Shown: positions 13,523 through 18,147 of the stretch, one piece after another
How the letters are laid out: every line of letters starts with the position of its first letter
How positions within the stretch are numbered: position 1 is the stretch's first letter
Source of the DNA: JBCDCE01 sp039182515
GTDB lineage: Bacteria > Pseudomonadota > Alphaproteobacteria > Rhodobacterales > Rhodobacteraceae
NCBI GenBank assembly: GCA_039182515.1
Contig: JBCDCE010000073.1
Span: 1 to 18,147, forward strand
Reading direction: 5' to 3'
Length of the DNA stretch: 18,147 nucleotides
Position numbers and translations under genes: made by a program
The notes under the pieces: model-generated
Databases searched by the model: none
The model's input: only the letters and a program-made list of their open reading frames with translations
Told to the model about the DNA's origin: nothing

Positions 13523-14549
13523 GACAGAGCTCATTTCATTCACAATCGCAGCCGATCCGCCGCCGCGCTTGGATAAGGCTTTGTCGCGGGATGCGCCAGC
13601 CGAAGCCGAGTTGAGCCGTTCGCGGATCGTAAAGCTTTTGGCCGAAGGCGCTGTGCGGGTGAATGGCGAAGTGGTGAGCGCGCCCAAAACGCGCGTCACA
13701 GAAGGCGCTCACATTGAGATCGGTCTGCCGGATCCAGCTCCCAGCCACATTGTGCCGCAAGACATCACCCTAGATATCGTCTTTGAAGACGACAGCCTGG
13801 TGGTTGTGAACAAAGCGCCAGGCATGGTGGTGCATCCCGCCCCCGGCACGCCGGATGGAACGCTTGTGAATGCTTTGCTGCATCACTTCGGGGCAGGGCT
13901 CTCCGATTTGGGCGGAGACACGCGGCCTGGGATTGTCCACCGTATAGACAAAGACACGAGCGGCCTTCTTGTGGTTGCCAAAACGGATGCGGCACATCAG
14001 GCGCTCGCGAAACAATTTGAAGCCCATAGCGTCGAGCGCCTCTATAAAGCGGTCGCCAACGGCGTGCCCGATGCCAATGATCCGCGCTTGCGCGGCATCC
14101 GGGGTACGCGCTTTGAGGCGGGCAATATCTTGCAGATCTCGACCTTTCTGGCGCGGCACAAAACCGACCGGCAAAAACAAGCGGTCTATTTCGACAAAGG
14201 TCGCCATGCTGTCACGCGCGTGCGAACGGATGCGCAGTTTGGCAAATCGCCAGCTGTTGCTTTGGTGTCGTGTTGGTTAGAGACAGGGCGCACCCATCAA
14301 ATTCGGGTCCATTTGGCCCATGTGGGCCACGGGCTTGTGGGAGATCCCGTTTATGGCAGCAAGCGCCGCTTCGCCAAAGGCGTTCTCTCTGATGCGGCTT
14401 TGCAGGCAATTTCAGCCTTTCCACGCCAAGCGCTACACGCGGCGCATTTAGGATTTGAGCATCCAAAATCAGGGGAAATGTTACGCTTCGAAGCGCCATT
14501 GCCCTCTGACATGGCAGAATTGGTCGAAGTGTTACAAACTTCGAGCTGA
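13521..14549 (+). CDS. RluA-family 23S rRNA pseudouridine synthase (RluD-like)
   Basis: This enzyme converts specific uridines in 23S rRNA to pseudouridine. It has 342 residues. An S4 RNA-binding domain (about 16-75: RLDKALS, LSRSRIVKLLAEGAVRVNGE) is followed by the catalytic domain with RPGIVHRIDKDTSGLLVVAKTD; Asp143 in HRIDKDTSG is the expected catalytic residue. ETGRTHQIRVHLAHVGHGLVGDPVYG is the second conserved block. Presence of S4 and the order of blocks fit RluD or RluC better than RluA itself, but the target cannot be settled here. The ATG at 13521 is chosen because the conserved domain begins soon after; the frame stays open to 13350 over sequence that codes for the opposite gene. 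Confidence 0.93.
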   Translation: MTELISFTIAADPPPRLDKALSRDAPAEAELSRSRIVKLLAEGAVRVNGEVVSAPKTRVTEGAHIEIGLPDPAPSHIVPQDITLDIVFEDDSLVVVNKAPGMVVHPAPGTPDGTLVNALLHHFGAGLSDLGGDTRPGIVHRIDKDTSGLLVVAKTDAAHQALAKQFEAHSVERLYKAVANGVPDANDPRLRGIRGTRFEAGNILQISTFLARHKTDRQKQAVYFDKGRHAVTRVRTDAQFGKSPAVALVSCWLETGRTHQIRVHLAHVGHGLVGDPVYGSKRRFAKGVLSDAALQAISAFPRQALHAAHLGFEHPKSGEMLRFEAPLPSDMAELVEVLQTSS

Positions 14550-14604
14550 GCCTCACCTGTGCGTGAATGCGCAGAATTATCCGTGCATACCCCCTTATGG
14601 TGCA

Positions 14605-14619
14605 TTAACTTAGAGTTAA
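14605..14619. promoter_or_regulatory. CtrA-type box 3 upstream of rpoH
   Basis: TTAA (14605-14608) and TTAA (14616-14619) are separated by 7 bases. The box lies 67 bases upstream of the sigma-32-type -35. Another TTAA (14720-14723) in the same leader is an isolated half-site. Confidence 0.42.
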
Positions 14620-14685
14620 CGATTTTCCGGCAGCTCAATCGCTGAGGTTTCAAAAACAAGGCCTTTGAAAAGACGGGATCAACCA

Positions 14686-14714
14686 CTTGTAGTTTGGGGA
14701 TCGCCTCCCCATAT
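14686..14714 (+). promoter_or_regulatory. Sigma-32 (RpoH)-type promoter of rpoH
   Basis: CTTGTAG (14686-14692), a 14-base spacer and CCCCATAT (14707-14714) match the heat-shock consensus CTTGAAA-N11-16-CCCCATNT in 13 of 14 specified positions outside the -35 tail. GGGGA (14696-14700) and TCCCC (14706-14710) also form an inverted repeat between the elements. This suggests that rpoH is transcribed by its own kind of sigma factor. Confidence 0.7.
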
Positions 14715-14776
14715 CAATGTTAACCCGGATAACATAGTCCGGCCACATACACAGAAAGACACGGGGGTCATTTAAA

Positions 14777-15673
14777 ATGAGTACCTACACAAATTTACCC
14801 GCACCATCGCCCGAACAGGGGCTGAACCGCTATTTGCAAGAGATCCGTAAGTTCCCAATGTTGGAGCCCGAGCAAGAATACATGCTCGCCAAACGCTACG
14901 TTGATCATCAAGACACTGACGCGGCGCACCAAATGGTGACGTCTCACCTGCGCTTGGCGGCCAAAATCGCCATGGGCTATCGCGGCTATGGCCTGCCACA
15001 GGCGGAAGTGATTTCTGAAGCCAACGTGGGCCTCATGCAGGCGGTGAAGCGCTTTGACCCTGAAAAGGGCTTCCGCTTGGCGACTTACGCGATGTGGTGG
15101 ATCCGTGCCTCGATCCAGGAATACATCCTGCGGTCTTGGTCGCTGGTGAAGCTGGGCACAACGTCTGCGCAAAAGAAGCTATTTTTCAACCTGCGCAAAG
15201 CCAAATCAAAGATTGGCGCGCTGGAAGATGGGGATCTGCGCCCTGAGCACGTGGCTAAAATTGCCAATGATCTCAACGTGACTGAAAGCGAAGTGATCTC
15301 CATGAACCGGCGCTTGTCGGGCGGTGATGCCTCGCTCAATGCGGTGATTGGTTCGGATGGCGAAGGCGCCACTCAGTGGCAAGATTGGCTTGAGGATGAA
15401 GACGCAACGCAAGCCGAAGACTATGCCGAGCAAGATGAGCTCGAAGCGCGCCGTGCCATGCTGGCAGAGGCCTTCGATGTGCTCAACGAGCGCGAACAGC
15501 GGATCTTCACAGAGCGCCGCTTGGCCGACAAGCCGTTGACCCTCGAAGAACTGTCCGAGGAGTTCGACGTCAGCCGCGAGCGGATCCGCCAGATCGAGGT
15601 GCGTGCGTTCGAAAAGATCCAAGAGCGCATGCGTGTCCTTGCAAAAGAAAAAGGCATGCTGATCAGCGCTTAA
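14777..15673 (+). CDS. rpoH: RNA polymerase sigma factor RpoH (heat-shock sigma-32 type)
   Basis: RpoH directs RNA polymerase to heat- and oxidative-stress genes. It has 298 residues. Region 2 is intact (LRLAAKIAMGYRGYGLPQAEVISEANVGL, then FDPEKGFRLATYAMWWIRASIQEYILRSW). The RpoH-box QKKLFFNLRK sits at 132-141 and separates it from other group-3 sigma factors. Region 4 ends with a helix-turn-helix, LTLEELSEEFDVSRERIRQIE. ATG 14777 has GGGGG (14763-14767) 9 bases upstream. It stands alone between a regulated leader and the terminator at 15702. Alphaproteobacteria often carry two RpoH paralogs; which one this is cannot be decided here. Confidence 0.96.
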   Translation: MSTYTNLPAPSPEQGLNRYLQEIRKFPMLEPEQEYMLAKRYVDHQDTDAAHQMVTSHLRLAAKIAMGYRGYGLPQAEVISEANVGLMQAVKRFDPEKGFRLATYAMWWIRASIQEYILRSWSLVKLGTTSAQKKLFFNLRKAKSKIGALEDGDLRPEHVAKIANDLNVTESEVISMNRRLSGGDASLNAVIGSDGEGATQWQDWLEDEDATQAEDYAEQDELEARRAMLAEAFDVLNEREQRIFTERRLADKPLTLEELSEEFDVSRERIRQIEVRAFEKIQERMRVLAKEKGMLISA

Positions 15674-15701
15674 CGGCGACAGCACAACGAGATCATTTGA
15701 G

Positions 15702-15735
15702 CGGCGCGGGAGCAATCCTGCGCCGTATTTTTGTT
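15702..15735 (+). terminator. Rho-independent terminator of rpoH
   Basis: CGGCGCGGG (15702-15710) and CCTGCGCCG (15717-15725) form a 9-bp stem with one G.T pair and loop AGCAAT, followed by TATTTTTGTT. Confidence 0.88.
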
Positions 15736-15773
15736 GCAGAACCATATGAAAAGCTCCGCTTAAAAGAAGCATT

Positions 15774-15801
15774 TTGAAACTGCGCTAAAGTGGCGTAAGC
15801 T
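15774..15801 (+). promoter_or_regulatory. Possible promoter of the membrane protein/caspase operon
   Basis: TTGAAA (15774-15779) and TAAGCT (15796-15801) are 16 bases apart, 36 bases before the ATG at 15837. Confidence 0.33.
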
Positions 15802-15836
15802 CTCCAAATTAAACCTTTAAGCTGAGTTGTTTGAAA

Positions 15837-16157
15837 ATGTTTTTGAAGCGCTGGCCCGTTATCGTGGCCCTCTGTGTCATTGGCCTGGCATGCCTGGCTT
15901 ACTTTTTGGGTCTGTTCGGCAGCGGCGCGCAACCCGCGCCGCCTAGTAACGGTGTGACCCCGATGGGCGACCCCCAAGACAGCGGTTGGGTGAAGGACAT
16001 CGCAGCCATCGCAGGCGCCATCACAACGCTCGGTACAGCCGCCTTTGCCATGCTCAGCAAGTGGACCGATTTTCGCAAAGCCCAGCTCGACATCAAAAAA
16101 GCCGAGCTTGACCTTCAAGAGCGCGCCCAAGCGCTGGCCGAAAAGCAAGATGCTTAA
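15837..16157 (+). CDS. Small two-span membrane protein of unknown function
   Basis: This protein has 106 residues from ATG 15837; a TTG at 15831 is possible, and neither has a clear ribosome-binding site. It has a basic N-terminus (FLKRWP) and a membrane helix at about 7-28. A Pro/Gly/Ser-rich loop comes next, then a second hydrophobic helix at about 50-72 (DIAAIAGAITTLGTAAFAML). The tail is charged and coiled-coil-like (FRKAQLDIKKAELDLQERAQALAEK). If the N-terminus is cytoplasmic, so is the coiled coil. Its last 8 bases overlap the start of the caspase-like gene (ATGCTTAA), so the two should be translated together. I do not recognise the family. A membrane partner for the secreted protease-like protein is a reasonable inference. 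Confidence 0.8.
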   Translation: MFLKRWPVIVALCVIGLACLAYFLGLFGSGAQPAPPSNGVTPMGDPQDSGWVKDIAAIAGAITTLGTAAFAMLSKWTDFRKAQLDIKKAELDLQERAQALAEKQDA

Positions 16158-18147
16158 GGCGTTTCAGAGCTTTGCACTCACGCTCGGGTTAAGCCTCAGC
16201 CTCGCCACGGCGGCTTTGGCCGAAGGCGCAAGCGGCGGCATAGACCAGGTTTTTGAGCGCGAAGACGACCGGAGCTTTCTAAACCGGCTCGTGGCGCGCG
16301 CTGGGTTTGGCGATTTTCAGCGCAGCTATGCCTTGGTGATTGGGGTCAACGAATTTGCGGACTTTAGCTACCTGCCCACGGCCGAAGACCCAAAGCGCCT
16401 TGCAACCTATCTCTTTGAAGAAGCCGGCTTTGACTATGTGCATCTGCTCACTGGTGAAGCGGTCACACGGCAACGCTTAGAAGGGCTGTTCTTGGATGAG
16501 TTCCGGGAAAAAGTGAACCCCAATGATCGCTTTCTCTTTTACTGGTCGGGGCATGGCGAAACGGTCAATGTGCGCGGCGTAGAGAAGGGGTTCTTGCCGC
16601 TTGCCAACAGCGACAAAACCAAGATCTCCACGATGATTGCGATGTCCGACGTGAAGCGGTGGGATGGCTTTATAGATGCGCGGCATGTGCTCTATCTTTT
16701 AGACAGCTGCTTTTCAGGGCTCGTTGGCAACACACCGCAATCAGCAGATCTTGCCAAAATCACCAGGGAGCAGCTTTCAGGCCCAGGCCGCCATATCATC
16801 GCGGCGGGTCTTGGCGATGAGCAGACGATCGCTGTGGGCGAGCTTGGCGGCTCTATCTTCACCCACGCGCTCCTAAAGGGCCTGAGAGGTCGTGCAGATG
16901 TCAGGCAGTCTTTTGGGGATCAAGGCGAAGTGCGCGACGGCATCGTGACCTTTGGCGAGCTCAAAACCTACATCAGCACAGAAGTTGGGCGGCTGAGCAA
17001 AGACTATGGCTGGACCAAATCCATCACGCCGCAGATCACTTATCTCAGAGACAGCGAGGGCGGTTTTTTCTTCCCTGTGGCGCAGCGTTTCCCAGAAAAG
17101 CCCAAAGATCAGCCGCCTCAATCGGATCAAAGCGACAGCGATATCACCTCCATGGGCGCGGGTGAGCCAAGCGCTGAGGACATGAAGTTTGTTCAACAAA
17201 CCTTGGCTGACCTTGGCTACAAGCCAGGGTCGGTAGATGGCATATTGAGTTTCGCCACCCGGCGCGCGCTGACGTTATTTCAACGCGACAAAGGCCTCGC
17301 ACGCACGGGAAAGGCAGACCCAGAAACACAAGAAGCGCTCCTCGACGCACTGTTCGCGCTTGAGCAAAACGAAAGTGATGTTGAAACTGCGGACCAGCCT
17401 TTGAAGTCAAACAAAGTGGGTGTTTTGGGCGATTTGGTTGGGGGCGATGAAGCTGCCTCCCAAACTCCTGACTGCGACGTATGCCCCGAAATGGTGGACT
17501 TTGAAGGCGGCAACTTCCGCATGGGCACTAACGACAGCAAGCCCGAATACGGCCCCAAACGTGTAAAGCGCGTGGCTCCTTTTGCGATCTCGACGACGGA
17601 AGTCACGCGGGCGTCCTTTAAAGAATTTTGGGAGCATCATGAGAACAGCGGTGCTTTTTTCTTCATTGAAAGCGACCCCTCTTGTTTTGAATGGCAAAAG
17701 CTTGGCACTGAGGTTCGCTTAGTGAGCTCTGTTTTTTCCTATCCAAGTCGTCATCTTGGTGCAGCCTCAACTCCGGTCACATGTGTGAATCGCGGCGAAG
17801 TTTCTTCATACCTTGCTTGGCTCAACGAGCAGGCAGGCATCCAAGATCCCGCGCTGCAGTACCGTCTTCCAACCGAAGCCGAGTTCGAGTTCCTTCTGTC
17901 GGCTTCCGTTGATAGCTCCGGTTATCTTCAATCAGTACTCTATGATAGAGAGTTTTGCGGCAGTTGGAACGGAGCTGGGGAAGAAACTGTTTTTAACCAC
18001 AAGGCAAAAGGGTGTCGCGATGCCTTTAAAGCAGCCGCGCCTGTTGGGTCTTTCCCCTTTGATCTGCCCGGGGTTTATGACCTGAGGGGCAATGTCTGGG
18101 AATGGGTGGCGGAGTGCTGGGCCACTGAAAGCCGTGACGCCTCAGCG
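16150..18147 (+). CDS. Secreted caspase-like / peptidoglycan-binding / SUMF1 (FGE-like) fusion, 5' part (runs off right edge)
   Basis: The frame is open for 666 codons from ATG 16150 to the window edge. Residues 1-24 are a signal peptide (SLSLATAALAEG). A caspase-like p20 domain (about 58-300) begins YALVIGVNEF and TAEDPKRLATYL. It holds both catalytic residues: His135 in YWSGHG and Cys187 in LLDSCFSG. A peptidoglycan-binding type 1 repeat follows at about 343-398 (VQQTLADLGYKPGSVDGILSFATRRAL, LARTGKADPETQEALL). From about 445 there is a SUMF1/formylglycine-generating-enzyme-like domain: VDFEGGNFRMG, ISTTEVTRASFKEF, YRLPTEAEFEFLL, LPGVYDLRGNVWEWV. The part carrying the FGE active-site cysteines is not in view, so oxidase activity cannot be judged. 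The signal peptide places an intact cysteine-protease module in the periplasm, which is unusual. Confidence 0.92.
   Translation, partial: MLKAFQSFALTLGLSLSLATAALAEGASGGIDQVFEREDDRSFLNRLVARAGFGDFQRSYALVIGVNEFADFSYLPTAEDPKRLATYLFEEAGFDYVHLLTGEAVTRQRLEGLFLDEFREKVNPNDRFLFYWSGHGETVNVRGVEKGFLPLANSDKTKISTMIAMSDVKRWDGFIDARHVLYLLDSCFSGLVGNTPQSADLAKITREQLSGPGRHIIAAGLGDEQTIAVGELGGSIFTHALLKGLRGRADVRQSFGDQGEVRDGIVTFGELKTYISTEVGRLSKDYGWTKSITPQITYLRDSEGGFFFPVAQRFPEKPKDQPPQSDQSDSDITSMGAGEPSAEDMKFVQQTLADLGYKPGSVDGILSFATRRALTLFQRDKGLARTGKADPETQEALLDALFALEQNESDVETADQPLKSNKVGVLGDLVGGDEAASQTPDCDVCPEMVDFEGGNFRMGTNDSKPEYGPKRVKRVAPFAISTTEVTRASFKEFWEHHENSGAFFFIESDPSCFEWQKLGTEVRLVSSVFSYPSRHLGAASTPVTCVNRGEVSSYLAWLNEQAGIQDPALQYRLPTEAEFEFLLSASVDSSGYLQSVLYDREFCGSWNGAGEETVFNHKAKGCRDAFKAAAPVGSFPFDLPGVYDLRGNVWEWVAECWATESRDASA

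Noticed and set aside
17813..18085. Plus-strand open frame of 90 codons
   Set aside because: It lies in another frame of the caspase/SUMF1 gene, whose motifs continue through this stretch.

Overview
The window looks like chromosome of a Roseobacter-group alphaproteobacterium (Rhodobacteraceae). The signs are the nrdR-ribD-ribE-ribBA-ribH-nusB order, a RibBA whose cyclohydrolase half has lost its zinc ligands, a VPLPA-type sorting tail, a tRNA-His gene without an encoded G-1, an alphaproteobacterial SOS box (GTTC-N7-GTTC) in front of mmcB, CtrA-type boxes (TTAA-N7-TTAA) and an RpoH sigma factor. I see no insertion sequence, phage gene, CRISPR array or rRNA. All family names were assigned by reading the sequence; no search was run.

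Layout. (1) 1-351: the 5' end of a secreted glycoside-hydrolase-16-like gene runs off the left edge on the minus strand. It faces a secreted protein of unknown function (352-1125), and two CtrA-type boxes lie between them. (2) 1365-2977: nrdR and ribD overlap by 4 bases. (3) 3036-7568, minus strand: a capsule block kpsS-like, outer-membrane export lipoprotein, kpsC, which separates ribD from the other riboflavin genes. (4) 7717-11518: ribE, a spondin-domain VPLPA-type surface protein, ribBA, ribH and nusB. The last three have overlapping ends, and a hairpin covers the ribBA ribosome-binding region. (5) 11522-13036: a secreted protein, a probable 6S RNA on the minus strand, SOS-boxed mmcB and a small conserved protein. 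(6) 13144-15673: tRNA-His, a one-pass membrane protein divergent from and touching an RluA-family pseudouridine synthase, then rpoH behind a near-perfect sigma-32-type promoter and a third CtrA-type box. (7) 15837-18147: a small two-span membrane protein overlaps the start of a large secreted protein joining a caspase-like protease, a peptidoglycan-binding module and a formylglycine-generating-enzyme-like (SUMF1) domain. That gene runs off the right edge.

How the genes work together. ribD, ribE, ribBA and ribH cover riboflavin synthesis except the first GTP cyclohydrolase II step, which must be encoded elsewhere. nusB, nrdR, mmcB, rpoH and the probable 6S RNA are control and repair functions. 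The capsule genes would build and export a Kdo-primed surface polysaccharide. The least familiar parts are the caspase/PG-binding/SUMF1 protein with its membrane partner, the probable 6S RNA, and the regulatory sites upstream of rpoH and between the two leftmost genes.
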